A stretch of DNA of 63,746 nt from Acetomicrobium thermoterrenum DSM 13490 (GTDB taxonomy: Bacteria > Synergistota > Synergistia > Synergistales > Acetomicrobiaceae), in NCBI RefSeq assembly GCF_900107215.1, contig NZ_FNPD01000011.1, positions 1-63,746 of the forward strand, read 5' to 3'. The translations under genes and the position numbers were made by a program. The notes beneath the pieces are model-generated. The model did not search any database. It was not told the DNA's origin and worked only from the letters and a program-made list of their open reading frames with translations. Shown here piece by piece: positions 8,126 to 17,098 of the stretch; within the stretch, counting starts at the first letter, position 1; every line of letters begins with the position of its first letter.

Positions 8126-8452
8126 TTATTTACAACCCGAGCATCCTGAAGTTGGAAGCACTGCGGACTTAACTATCAACTTCGACCCCCAAATGGAACG
8201 CATTACTTGGATGTCTATGGTATCGCTTTGAAAGGACATGCCCTTCGGAACCCACAGATCGACATCCCCATCCTTAACCTCAAAGTAATCTTCGAGATTA
8301 GCCGGCTTCCCGCCCTCAACGAGGGCCGCATAATAGGAAGATCAACCCCCTCCCATTCTTTTCACCGTAATGTATCCTTCGTTGCCCGACTCTTGTAGCT
8401 TTTTGCGAGCATCTTCAGATATAGAAACACCTAATTTAGCTATATTTTCCAT
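8126..8452 (-). CDS. HesB-like selenoprotein (in-frame UGA read as Sec37)
   Basis: Starts at ATG 8452 behind GGGGGT. The frame reads 36 codons, meets TGA at 8344-8342, then continues without another stop for 71 codons to TAA at 8128-8126, giving 108 residues. The product has HesB/IscA layout: RMGGG-Sec-SSYY occupies the family's GGGC-S-x-x-Y position and the C-terminus is SGCSGCK, the usual CxxC/CGC pair. The recoded residue thus sits exactly at the first conserved Cys. A GC-rich hairpin lies 15 bases after the UGA. HesB-like selenoproteins are known; the role here (Fe-S or redox) is inference. Conventional gene callers would miss or split it. Confidence 0.85.
8312..8326 (-). promoter_or_regulatory. 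Candidate bacterial SECIS element
   Basis: A perfect 6-bp stem, GCCCTC-GTT-GAGGGC on the minus strand, begins 15 bases after the in-frame TGA (8344-8342). Bacterial SECIS elements are small hairpins inside the coding region just downstream of UGA, with G and U in the apical loop, as seen here (GUU). Binding by SelB is inferred. Confidence 0.65.
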
Positions 8453-8494
8453 TCAATTTCACCCCCAGCAAGTATCTCATACAATTTAAAGCTA

Positions 8495-9418
8495 TTATAG
8501 CATACCTCTTATGGTATCCAAAGATAAATCAAAAAGACCTATCACAATTACCATATCTGCAGGCAATGGTGCGCAAAATTTTCTACCCGCCAAATAACTC
8601 AAATCATTCCCAAAAATTTCCAGAGAGTAGGCATGCAGCATTGGCCTTCCTGCTTCTTTGCCACTGTCGCCGTACTTGACATCGCCAACGATAGGATGCC
8701 CGATGTGCGATAGATGAACCCTAAGTTGATGCGGTCTCCCGGTAATCGGCTCCAATGCCACCAAAGAGGCACGATTTCCTGCCGACAAAGACATGTATCG
8801 CGTGGCAGACCTCTTGCCTTCCCCCTTGTTTACTACCGTCTTGAGAGAATGTTCGTCCCTTTCAAGGGGAGCTTCTATTACGCCTTCTCCGGATATACAT
8901 CCCCTTACAACGGCCAAATATGTCTTGGCAACCCTTCTGTTTCTGAATATAGCTGTCAGTGCTCTTAAAGAACGAGGATTTAAGGCGAGGGCCATTACCC
9001 CGGATACATTACGGTCTAGCCTATGTGCCGGGGTAGGAATAAAATCCCCTTTAGTTTTATTGATCAAATTGAGTGCTCTGTTAACGACCGAGTCATCCTC
9101 TCTGGATGCCGGTTGGCTCAAAAGCCCGGCAGGCTTATTTATTATCAAAACATTTTGATCCATAAATATCACTTCCAAAGGTTTATCCACTACATTTAGC
9201 GAGGACTTTAGTTTCGCAGGATCTTCAAAGGGTACGCTGACTTCGTCTCCCCTATATAAGCGATAGGAGGGCTCTGTTTTTTCTCCGTTAACGGTGATCT
9301 TTCCTTTTCTGATAGCGCGCATAATGGCACCCAAGGGTACCTGACTATATTTCTTTCGCAGGAATCTATCCAGCCTCACGCAATCGTAATCTTCATCTAT
9401 CTTCCATATTTTCGCCAT
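8495..9418 (-). CDS. RluA-family 23S rRNA/tRNA pseudouridine synthase
   Basis: 307 residues from ATG 9418 (AAAAGGT precedes it; an in-frame ATG at 9442 lies deeper inside the upstream gene). It has an N-terminal S4 RNA-binding domain (RLDRFLRKKY, GKITVNGEKTE) and the catalytic domain with HRLDRNVSGVM, whose Asp is the nucleophile, plus GRPHQLRVHLSHIGHPIVGD. It resembles RluC/RluD, which modify 23S rRNA; which position is modified cannot be told. It overlaps the upstream PEP-binding-domain gene by 26 bp and lies upstream of the selenoprotein gene. Confidence 0.87.
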   Translation of the reverse strand: MAKIWKIDEDYDCVRLDRFLRKKYSQVPLGAIMRAIRKGKITVNGEKTEPSYRLYRGDEVSVPFEDPAKLKSSLNVVDKPLEVIFMDQNVLIINKPAGLLSQPASREDDSVVNRALNLINKTKGDFIPTPAHRLDRNVSGVMALALNPRSLRALTAIFRNRRVAKTYLAVVRGCISGEGVIEAPLERDEHSLKTVVNKGEGKRSATRYMSLSAGNRASLVALEPITGRPHQLRVHLSHIGHPIVGDVKYGDSGKEAGRPMLHAYSLEIFGNDLSYLAGRKFCAPLPADMVIVIGLFDLSLDTIRGML

Positions 9419-11183
9419 CGCACGTACCTTTTCTGACGGCAACGATTCCTATATTTCTCGCACAGTCCATATATACATCAAAGGATCCTTTGTATATTTT
9501 GATCCCCAGATCTTGCATCTTCTGGCAACATGCCGATTCAAACCACTCCTGCCTGAAGACATTCCCCTTCTCCCCTGCGAATACCGGCATATAGAGGACG
9601 TTATCTATTTCCAGATCGGAGTAAAAATGGGTACCATAGGAAAGTTCGGGCATAAATCCCAACACGGGAATTCCAACTTCTACAATGCACTTACAGTTTG
9701 TTAATTCGCTATATTGAACTGGGACTCCCAAGGCAGGATTGCTCGATCCAACTCTGCCGGGTGCCACCAAAATATAGGAATTAGGATACAACTTCTTGTT
9801 GATCTCTCCTATGGCTCTTGCAATCTCATGTTTATTAGCCGCCGTCACGTATACTTTATGATCAACATATACCAGATATGGCACGTTCTCAAGCTGTCCG
9901 TCGGTGACCATTCTGTCCGCCTTGAGAATTACAAGCTTACCCTCCAGGTCCCTTTCATCAAATTTAGAATCACAGCAACCCGTCCAAAGAGGCCTGGCCT
10001 GCAGCAACTCCAATTTCCTTTCGCTCGGTTCGTAGGCAAACTCTATATCCACAGGGGCACCCATGGAATCTTCCAAATGCTTAAGGAGTTTTTGCATTCT
10101 TGTAAAGAAGTCAGGGTTGTGTCTCGTAAACCTTTCAAAGGTAACGCAAACCTTGCTGTCGTCTTCCTGTTGCCTGAAATAAGACAAATCGAGGTTTTCC
10201 CAATAACCGTTACCGTCATCTTCACGATATACCTGGGCATACTCTCCAAGCTCTCTTCCGTAATGCGTCAACAAATAATCTAATATTCCCTTATCGTTTA
10301 TGTTGTAAGTTACTATATCTCCTCTATCTCCGTCTATCATTTGAAAGCTCTCCTGGGAATGCCTCATTACGTTGTAAGGATGATTACCTTCCGGCCTGAG
10401 ATTGGGATTTGAAAGCGAAAAAATTCTAGCGTAACCACGCCTAGTGCTCATTGTTCCAAGGCCAAATACCAGCCGCAACAAACCATCTTCTACGTTCAGG
10501 CGAGTGCACCACCTTCTCAAGTTTAATGAATATCCTACTCCTGCCGTAGTTGGGAAATAATAGCGACCTCTCCACTTACCTGAGGCTCGCATGACGATTA
10601 TTCCCATTTTGTCATCGCCCAATTTGTGTTTGTTGCGGTATTCTACAGCCGTTGGGAAAAAGGTCCTGGCATATATTCGCTTTATTTCGTTCTCGATCGC
10701 CAAAACTCGTTCGTTTAAGTCTCCGCTGGCGTGCAGTAGCCGTGATCTGTATTTTCCGGCGAAGGAATATTTGAGCGAATCTTCCAGCATGGACGATGAA
10801 CGTACCGCGATGGGGGAATCGACACATTCAAGAAATGAAGCTATACGTTCCCTTACATTACTGGGCAATTCAGCGTCAAGAAACCTTCGCTCAATTCTTT
10901 CGGGCTCACTGTCCAAGACGTTGTCCAAATCATCTATTTGGCTTAAAAATTTATCGAAGGCCTCGATGCTTATAAAAATAGATTCCGGCATCTCCGTAGA
11001 AACAAGTTCATCGACACCACTTTCGAGAAGGGATTTCATTCCAAAAAGAAGGGACCTTCCCTTTCCGCCGATATGACCGGCTCCCACGATCGAGCTTGCA
11101 AAACGATCATCGTTACATGGGTCCCAAGAAAAATAGCTTGCCAATTTATCCTCTCGCACTCTGCCAGAAACTTCAGAACCCAC
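9393..11183 (-). CDS. PEP/pyruvate-binding (PPDK_N) domain protein, paralogue 2
   Basis: 596 residues. It contains the ATP-grasp-like nucleotide-binding domain of pyruvate phosphate dikinase and PEP synthase (GGKGRSLLFGM near residue 39, SPIAVRSSSMLEDSLKYSFAGKYRS, IEFAYEPSERKLELLQARPLW). The phosphohistidine swivel and the PEP TIM barrel of full-length enzymes are missing. A C-terminal region of about 170 residues (YILVAPGRVGSSNPALGVPV, ELSYGTHF) replaces them and is shared with the adjacent paralogue. The function is unknown; phosphotransfer from ATP is plausible. It lies 14 bp after the first paralogue. Confidence 0.75.
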   Translation of the reverse strand: MGSEVSGRVREDKLASYFSWDPCNDDRFASSIVGAGHIGGKGRSLLFGMKSLLESGVDELVSTEMPESIFISIEAFDKFLSQIDDLDNVLDSEPERIERRFLDAELPSNVRERIASFLECVDSPIAVRSSSMLEDSLKYSFAGKYRSRLLHASGDLNERVLAIENEIKRIYARTFFPTAVEYRNKHKLGDDKMGIIVMRASGKWRGRYYFPTTAGVGYSLNLRRWCTRLNVEDGLLRLVFGLGTMSTRRGYARIFSLSNPNLRPEGNHPYNVMRHSQESFQMIDGDRGDIVTYNINDKGILDYLLTHYGRELGEYAQVYREDDGNGYWENLDLSYFRQQEDDSKVCVTFERFTRHNPDFFTRMQKLLKHLEDSMGAPVDIEFAYEPSERKLELLQARPLWTGCCDSKFDERDLEGKLVILKADRMVTDGQLENVPYLVYVDHKVYVTAANKHEIARAIGEINKKLYPNSYILVAPGRVGSSNPALGVPVQYSELTNCKCIVEVGIPVLGFMPELSYGTHFYSDLEIDNVLYMPVFAGEKGNVFRQEWFESACCQKMQDLGIKIYKGSFDVYMDCARNIGIVAVRKGTCDGENMEDR

Positions 11184-11197
11184 AACCTAAACCTCCT

Positions 11198-12928
11198 TTA
11201 GGTCTCGTCGACAATGACTCCTATTTCCCTTTCCCCATTTAAATACACTCCGAAATTTCCTTCGTAGATCCTTAGGGCTTCATGTTCGCCCATAAAGAAG
11301 GGCGTCTTCTCAAACCACTGCTCGTTGCAAATATTGCCATGCTCTCCGCAAAAAACGGGCAAATAAAGTATCTTGTCCGTGTCGAGGTCAAGGAAGAAGT
11401 GAGATCCATAGGACAATTCAGGCACAACTCCAGCACTAGGGACACTTACTTCCACTATGCAGCCGCATCCCGATATCTCTCCGTATGACACGGGTACTCC
11501 AAGCAAAGGATTTGTACTGCCCCATCTTCCGGGGCCTACCAATATGTACCTTTCTCCCAAAAGCTTTTCGTTTGCCTTCCCTACGGCTCGCGCAATCTGA
11601 ACGAATTCCCTCGTATCCATATATAGCTTGGGGTCTACATAGACGAGATGGCGAACACCCCTCAACTTTCCGTTGGAAATCATTCTGTTTCCTCGCAATA
11701 CTATCCGTTCAGACGGTATTTGGGGAATCTCCACATCACCCCACTCTTCAAAAGTAGCAAGAGGCCTCATTTGCACTAAAGCGAGCCGATCATCTTCGGT
11801 CTCGTACGTAAATTCCAAATCCACAGCAAGTCCCGCTCTTTCCTCCATCAGCCTCAACAGGGAACGTATTTTTTCAAAAAATGTGGAGAATCTGCGAGGA
11901 AAGTTGGAGAAAGTCATAACAGGCCACATTTTTTGAATATCAGAAACAATACCGCCGTGTAGCATATAAAACATCTCTCCGTCGCTCAATTCCAAAAAGG
12001 AAGAGGCATTTTTGTGGTGAGTAATTATGTGGTCTAAGGCCATATCTATTCTGTTGCTTAAAAAGAAACCTCTTTTTAAATCGATATAATCGAATTCGTC
12101 TTGAGCATGAGCGATGATATCGCTGGCCCTGTTGCCCTCGACTCTAAGTCCCGGCAGGCTTAAGTAAAAAACCTTGGCATTAGCCCTTGCGACGGCCCTG
12201 GTACCAAGGCCAAAACACAGTCGCAACAAGCCCTCCTCTCTTCTTACTCTAGGACTTGGGCGACGATATACCTTTGAGAAGGCTACTCCGGCCAACTCGG
12301 GGTAATATAATTGACCTCGCTTCCTGCCTACAATTGGCTGTATTATTATGGCCATCCTTTCCTGTGCCAGTTTAATGCCGTGTCTTCTGCGATACTCCTT
12401 GGCAGATGGGTTGAAAGTGGATGCGTAAACTAATTTTATTGCCCTTTCAAACCTGTGAAGTCTGTATTCCAGATCTCCACTATTTCCAAAAAACCTCGTC
12501 GAGTATTTGCCGGCAAAGGAAAAGGCAAGATCGTCTTCCAGAACTGACGAAGACCTGACTGCCACTGGTGTGTCGATATCAAGCAAAATGTTAACAAGGG
12601 TATCGCGCAAACTCTCAGAAAAATTGGCCCCTTCAAAAGCCCTCTCGATCTCCTCAAAATTTTGGGCACCCCTGACAATAGGCTCTAAATTATTGCGCAC
12701 CATGAAGTCATTAAATACCTCTGTGGTAAGTACATAGGACACCCTGGGGAAATCTATACACTTCCCCAAAGGGTTGGTCTGAAGGGCTTCCGCAGCAAAA
12801 GCTACTCCCTTTGCCTTGCCCCCTATCTCGCCTTCCCCTATGGACCATTTTTTTGATCGATAGAAGGATGTTCCTTCATAATGTGCATACGGTGCGCTTG
12901 CCATTGACATCCACCAACTCCCGCTCAC
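11198..12928 (-). CDS. PEP/pyruvate-binding (PPDK_N) domain protein, paralogue 1
   Basis: 576 residues with the same architecture as the next gene: an N-terminal PPDK ATP-binding domain (GGKAKGVAFAAEAL, TPVAVRSSSVLEDDLAFSFAGKYST, LEFTYETEDDRLALVQMRPLA) and the same C-terminal region (YILVGPGRWGSTNPLLGVPV, ELSYGSHFF). The paralogues are clearly diverged throughout, suggesting an old tandem duplication with two retained roles. No swivel-His or PEP-binding barrel is present. It lies nine bases after apgM, whose product 2-phosphoglycerate is one step from PEP; a metabolic link is only suggestive. Confidence 0.75.
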   Translation of the reverse strand: MSGSWWMSMASAPYAHYEGTSFYRSKKWSIGEGEIGGKAKGVAFAAEALQTNPLGKCIDFPRVSYVLTTEVFNDFMVRNNLEPIVRGAQNFEEIERAFEGANFSESLRDTLVNILLDIDTPVAVRSSSVLEDDLAFSFAGKYSTRFFGNSGDLEYRLHRFERAIKLVYASTFNPSAKEYRRRHGIKLAQERMAIIIQPIVGRKRGQLYYPELAGVAFSKVYRRPSPRVRREEGLLRLCFGLGTRAVARANAKVFYLSLPGLRVEGNRASDIIAHAQDEFDYIDLKRGFFLSNRIDMALDHIITHHKNASSFLELSDGEMFYMLHGGIVSDIQKMWPVMTFSNFPRRFSTFFEKIRSLLRLMEERAGLAVDLEFTYETEDDRLALVQMRPLATFEEWGDVEIPQIPSERIVLRGNRMISNGKLRGVRHLVYVDPKLYMDTREFVQIARAVGKANEKLLGERYILVGPGRWGSTNPLLGVPVSYGEISGCGCIVEVSVPSAGVVPELSYGSHFFLDLDTDKILYLPVFCGEHGNICNEQWFEKTPFFMGEHEALRIYEGNFGVYLNGEREIGVIVDET

Positions 12929-12937
12929 AAAAAGGTT

Positions 12938-14146
12938 TTAGGCACCGTACTTTGACAGCCTCAACCCGTGAGCTAACATTAAACCCATGAGATAATGGGC
13001 GGGCATAATTCCCAGCGCTCCCTTGGCACACTCCCTTTCACCAAAGCCGGAGCAATTACCGTGACGAACATACGGACTAACCAACAAAACAGGCACCGGA
13101 TGCCAGGAATGGCTTTTTAATTGGCTTGGGGTGCTATGATCTCCGGTTACTACTAAGACATCGGGCTTAAGCTCCAATACCTTTGGTATCAAGGAATCAA
13201 GTTTTTCCAAAACTTCCTTTTTAGCATCATAATTACCATCTTCGCCGTAGCTGTCGCTATACTTTACGTGGACGTAAAAGAAATCGTATTTGTCCCATTG
13301 AGAAGAAAGAGCTTCGAAAAGTCCCTCTAATCCTCTGTCAGCCTCAACCACTTCCATGCCAACCAGACGGGCAATGCCTTTATACATGGGATAGGTGGCG
13401 ATTGCGACGGGATTTATCTTATAGAGCTGAGATAAAGAAGGCATATGGGGAGCTTGTGAAAAACCTCTCAACAAACAACCGTTGGCCTGTTTTTCCTCCG
13501 CCAGCAACTCTCTAACCCTCTTTATAAATTCGTTCGCTACGCTCGCCATAAGACTTCCCCTTGAAGATGAAGGTTCTGCCCACCTCATAGGAAGACCATT
13601 CTTCTGGGGGTCGGCGTCCTCGACTTCCTCCGACAGGCCCTCACCGGAGAATACAGCCACGAATCTATGTTCTTCCCCAGGGTAAAGTTTTACTTTTACT
13701 CCCTTTATTTCCTCTATATTTTTCGAAAGAAAGGCTATTAGCTCCTTGTTTTTTTCCGAGGATATACGACCAGCCCTTCTGTCGACAATGACATCGTCGG
13801 GGCCCCAGGTCGAGAAGTTCCCCCTCACGCATACATCCTGTGGTGCTACTTGAGCCCCTACGCCCAAAGCTTCGAGGATTCCTCTTCCAATGCTAAAGTC
13901 CAAGGGATCATAGCCGAATAAGGCCAAATGCCCGGGACCGCTGCCCGGAGTAATCCCCGGTTCTACCATCTGCAGCAATCCGACTTCGCCCTTAGAGGCC
14001 AACTTATCAAGGTTAGGAGTCGAGGCGGCCTCTAACTCCGTTTTGCCGTTCTCCCCCGGCAAACCGCCTAGCCCGTCTATCACCAGTAATAATAGTTTTG
14101 TTTGGTTTTCCAGCACTAACTCGCTCAACAGATCTATTCTTTTCAT
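12938..14146 (-). CDS. apgM: Cofactor-independent phosphoglycerate mutase, archaeal type
   Basis: 402 residues, the usual ApgM length. It interconverts 3- and 2-phosphoglycerate in glycolysis/gluconeogenesis. The alkaline-phosphatase-superfamily metal site is visible: LLVIDGLGGLPGENGKTELEAA with the metal-binding Asp, PGITPGSGPGHLALFGYDP with the phosphoserine region, VVTGDHSTPS and HSWHPVPVLL with metal ligands. The archaeal-type form also occurs in some anaerobic and thermophilic bacteria. It is the first gene of the minus-strand group running to 8126. Confidence 0.9.
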   Translation of the reverse strand: MKRIDLLSELVLENQTKLLLLVIDGLGGLPGENGKTELEAASTPNLDKLASKGEVGLLQMVEPGITPGSGPGHLALFGYDPLDFSIGRGILEALGVGAQVAPQDVCVRGNFSTWGPDDVIVDRRAGRISSEKNKELIAFLSKNIEEIKGVKVKLYPGEEHRFVAVFSGEGLSEEVEDADPQKNGLPMRWAEPSSSRGSLMASVANEFIKRVRELLAEEKQANGCLLRGFSQAPHMPSLSQLYKINPVAIATYPMYKGIARLVGMEVVEADRGLEGLFEALSSQWDKYDFFYVHVKYSDSYGEDGNYDAKKEVLEKLDSLIPKVLELKPDVLVVTGDHSTPSQLKSHSWHPVPVLLVSPYVRHGNCSGFGERECAKGALGIMPAHYLMGLMLAHGLRLSKYGA

Positions 14147-14244
14147 GTGCCAAAGCCACCTCCTGCAATTTTCGTATCCTATGTTTGTTTATGATATTTT
14201 ACACCAATTTTATTATTCATGACGGTGCGAGCAGCAAAAACTCT

Positions 14245-14274
14245 TTGAGCAGTCACTAGATTGCATGCTATAAT
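14245..14274 (+). promoter_or_regulatory. Sigma-70-type promoter for the aminotransferase gene
   Basis: TTGAGC (14245-14250), 18 bp spacer, TATAAT (14269-14274). Transcription would begin near 14281, about 40 bases before the ATG at 14323. It lies in the divergent region shared with apgM. Confidence 0.65.
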
Positions 14275-14322
14275 ATAACTATGTTTTGTGGCAGGACTAA
14301 CAAAAGTAGGAGGCGAGAGATA

Positions 14323-15534
14323 ATGAGCGTTTGGGAAAAGCTGTACAGCGAAAAGGTAAGCACTTTGAGGCCTTCGCCGATAAGGGAAATGCTGCACGTG
14401 ATAAGGCAACCGGGAATGATCTCTTTTGCAGGCGGTAATCCCGACCCCCAAAGCTTTCCGGTGGACTTGTTCTATGAGTCTGCCAGTATTTTAAAAGAAC
14501 AAGGAAAAGACGTGCTCCAATACGGAACCACTGAGGGATATCCTCCACTCAAAAGCTTTCTCTGTTCGTGGCTTAAACCCAGAATGGGCAGGGCCATCAC
14601 GGAAGATGAACTTTTAATAACGACGGGATCCACTCAAGTGGTAGATCTCCTTTGTTGGGCAATTTTGGACAAGGGCGACTTGATCATAACGGAAGAGCCC
14701 ACCTTCGTAGGGACTGCACTGACCATGCACAATCATGGCGCTCAATTTCTAACCATACCATGTGACGCCAATGGAATGCTTGTGGATCAGCTACCCGAAA
14801 AGATAGAAAAAGCCCTATCTCAGGGCAAGCGGATAAAGTTTATCTACACAATACCTAACTTCCACAACCCCCTTGGTTGCACTATGTCCTTAGAAAGAAG
14901 GAAGAAACTGGTCGAAATAGCCAACAGATACGGGATTGCCATTCTCGAAGACGACCCTTATGCATACATACGCTTTGAGGGCGAAGACCTGCCCACGCTC
15001 TTTTCATTAGATCAGTCCGGCCTTGTAGTCCATGCCTGCACTTTTTCCAAGATCCTGGCTCCCGGAACGCGCGTTGCTTGGGCTGTAGGCAACAAGGAAA
15101 TAATAAGAAAAATGGCGATCTTCAAACAAGGCATCGATTTATGCTCAAGTGTAGTAGCCCAAGCGTTGGTATATGAATATTGCAGAAAGGGACACCTCGA
15201 CAGCTACTTACCCAATATTGTTGATCATTATCGCAAAAAAAGAGACAACATGGAGGAATGTCTCAAAAAACACCTCCCCCTGGAAGAAGTTTCCTGGGTA
15301 AAGCCAATGGGAGGGTTTTTTTACTGGCTTGAGATGAAAAATTTAAAGACGGCCGATCTTTATAAGAAGGCCTTGCAAAAGAAGGTAGCTTTTGTGCCTG
15401 GCGAATCTTTTTACCCAAATCAAAACGGCGGCAAAAACTGCTTCAGAATGTGCTTCACCTTCGCTTCTCCAAGCGACATGGACGAAGGCATCAAACGTCT
15501 AGGAGAGGCTATGAAAGAGCTTTTGAAGTCCTAG
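14323..15534 (+). CDS. PLP-dependent aminotransferase (class I/II, LysN/2-aminoadipate type)
   Basis: 403 residues from ATG 14323, which follows GTAGGAGG; the upstream in-frame ATG at 14281 lies at the expected transcription start. Fold-type I motifs: FAGGNPDPQSFP, YGTTEGYPPL, PNFHNPLGCTMS (Asn/Pro), EDDPYAYIRF (Asp), HACTFSKILAPGTRVAW with the PLP Lys, and a C-terminal FRMCFTF with the substrate-binding Arg. The pattern is that of aromatic/2-aminoadipate aminotransferases without the GntR domain. The substrate is uncertain. mnmE follows 80 bp downstream. Confidence 0.85.
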   Translation: MSVWEKLYSEKVSTLRPSPIREMLHVIRQPGMISFAGGNPDPQSFPVDLFYESASILKEQGKDVLQYGTTEGYPPLKSFLCSWLKPRMGRAITEDELLITTGSTQVVDLLCWAILDKGDLIITEEPTFVGTALTMHNHGAQFLTIPCDANGMLVDQLPEKIEKALSQGKRIKFIYTIPNFHNPLGCTMSLERRKKLVEIANRYGIAILEDDPYAYIRFEGEDLPTLFSLDQSGLVVHACTFSKILAPGTRVAWAVGNKEIIRKMAIFKQGIDLCSSVVAQALVYEYCRKGHLDSYLPNIVDHYRKKRDNMEECLKKHLPLEEVSWVKPMGGFFYWLEMKNLKTADLYKKALQKKVAFVPGESFYPNQNGGKNCFRMCFTFASPSDMDEGIKRLGEAMKELLKS

Positions 15535-15614
15535 CGAAAAACAACTGCCCTCTCTTTCTGTTCCAAGAAAGAAGAGGTATAATTGTACGATCTTTTGGAC
15601 AAGGGAAAGAATAA

Positions 15615-17006
15615 TTGGTGTTGGAAAAAAGTTTTTTAAACTTAGATGACACTATCGCATCTATATCTACAGCTTGGGGTGAGGCCGGAATAGCCATAGT
15701 AAGGCTTTCCGGCCCCCAAGCTCTTGATATTGCAGAAAAGGCATTTAGAGGAATCAAACCCCTTAAAGACACGCCCCCCAGATATATGCGAAACGGATTC
15801 TTACTCGACGAAAGAGGTGCCCCAATAGATGAGGTGTTGGGAGTTTGGTTTCGCTCGCCAAAAAGCTATACGGGCGAAGATGTGGTAGAGATCCACTGTC
15901 ATGGCGGCTTGCTTGTCGCCTCAAAATGTCTCGAGCTCCTGATTGCTCAGGGTGCCCGCCTTGCTGAGCCTGGAGAATTTACACAGAGGGCTTTTCTGAA
16001 CGGAAGAATAGATTTGACCCAGGCTGAAGCAGTGCTTGGTGTGATAAGAGCCAAAAGTGACGAAGCGCTCCTTTCTGCTGCAAGAACCTTGCGTGGAGAG
16101 CTGTCCGCCAAGGTCAATAGTATATACGATTCCCTGCTCAATATTTCTGCAACTTTAGAGGCTAACCTCGATTTTCCCGAGGAAGATATACCATATCTAT
16201 CTAAAGATGATCTCTTCCAAAGTTTGAATGCAATAGCTTTAAATCTCCAAGATGTGATATATCGCTGCAAAGTTGGCAAAGCGCTCAGAGATGGAATAAA
16301 GGTAGCGATAGTCGGCCGCCCGAATGTGGGGAAATCTTCCATATTTAACGCCCTTTTAGAGGAAACGCGTGCCATTGTAACCCCCATACCAGGCACTACA
16401 AGAGACATCATAGAAGGAAGCATAGTGCACAAAGGAATTCCCATCATATTTATGGATACGGCAGGCTTGAGGGCAACGGATGACTTAGTGGAAACAATTG
16501 GCGTAAGCATGGCCCAAAAGGCTTTAAGAGAGGCCGACTTGAGGCTATGGATAATAGATGGAAGCGAGCAACTCACTAAAGAAGAGATCGACATGGCAAT
16601 GGAGCTTAAAAATCACTCCCACATCGTGGCGATCAACAAAGCCGATATCCCCCAAGTAATTTCTCTTGAAGACGTTAGGCAAATGCTTCCAGAAAGCGAA
16701 ATAATGGTCCTCTCTTCTTATGACAAAGAAGCCATAAGGGAATTAAAGGAACGAATTGTCAAGAAACTGTTCAAAGATTCGGCAATAAACGAGGGTTTTA
16801 ATGCAACGGCAAGGCAAATAGAGACCTTAAAAAGCGTGTTATCCTGTGTTGAAAATTCCATATCTTCCCTAGTATCCGGAGAGCCGCAAGATCTCGTCGC
16901 TTCCAATTTGCTCGAGGCAAGATATCATATTGACAGATTACTGGGACGTAATTTCGACGAAGACCTGATCCATTTGATTTTTAGCCAGTTTTGCGTGGGG
17001 AAATAA
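15615..17006 (+). CDS. mnmE: tRNA modification GTPase MnmE
   Basis: 463 residues, full length. With MnmG it installs the carboxymethylaminomethyl group on U34 of certain tRNAs. It has the N-terminal formyl-THF-binding-like domain (DTIASISTAWGEAGIAIVRLSG, EFTQRAFLNGRIDL), a G domain with GRPNVGKSSIFNAL, the GTTRD switch, DTAGLR and NKAD, and the conserved C-terminal FCVGK. The start codon is TTG 15615 or the adjacent GTG 15618, after AAGGGAAAG. A TATAAT at 15578-15583 may be its promoter -10. The C-terminal Cys is thought to matter for activity. Confidence 0.96.
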   Translation: MVLEKSFLNLDDTIASISTAWGEAGIAIVRLSGPQALDIAEKAFRGIKPLKDTPPRYMRNGFLLDERGAPIDEVLGVWFRSPKSYTGEDVVEIHCHGGLLVASKCLELLIAQGARLAEPGEFTQRAFLNGRIDLTQAEAVLGVIRAKSDEALLSAARTLRGELSAKVNSIYDSLLNISATLEANLDFPEEDIPYLSKDDLFQSLNAIALNLQDVIYRCKVGKALRDGIKVAIVGRPNVGKSSIFNALLEETRAIVTPIPGTTRDIIEGSIVHKGIPIIFMDTAGLRATDDLVETIGVSMAQKALREADLRLWIIDGSEQLTKEEIDMAMELKNHSHIVAINKADIPQVISLEDVRQMLPESEIMVLSSYDKEAIRELKERIVKKLFKDSAINEGFNATARQIETLKSVLSCVENSISSLVSGEPQDLVASNLLEARYHIDRLLGRNFDEDLIHLIFSQFCVGK

Positions 17007-17098
17007 TTAATACAAAGGTCATTAAGAAACGCCTTTCGTCGCTCAAAAATCCCCTCTTCGGTGATCGAATAAAATTACCGATTCACTGCCTCGACAAA

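Noticed and set aside
8013-8398. Two plus-strand frames opposite the HesB-like gene
   Set aside because: They overlap the terminator and the selenoprotein gene antisense, have no ribosome site and no recognisable motif.
17007-17098. Terminator between mnmE and the CitG-like gene
   Set aside because: Only weak partial pairing (CGGTGAT/ATTACCG) without a T-tract could be found.
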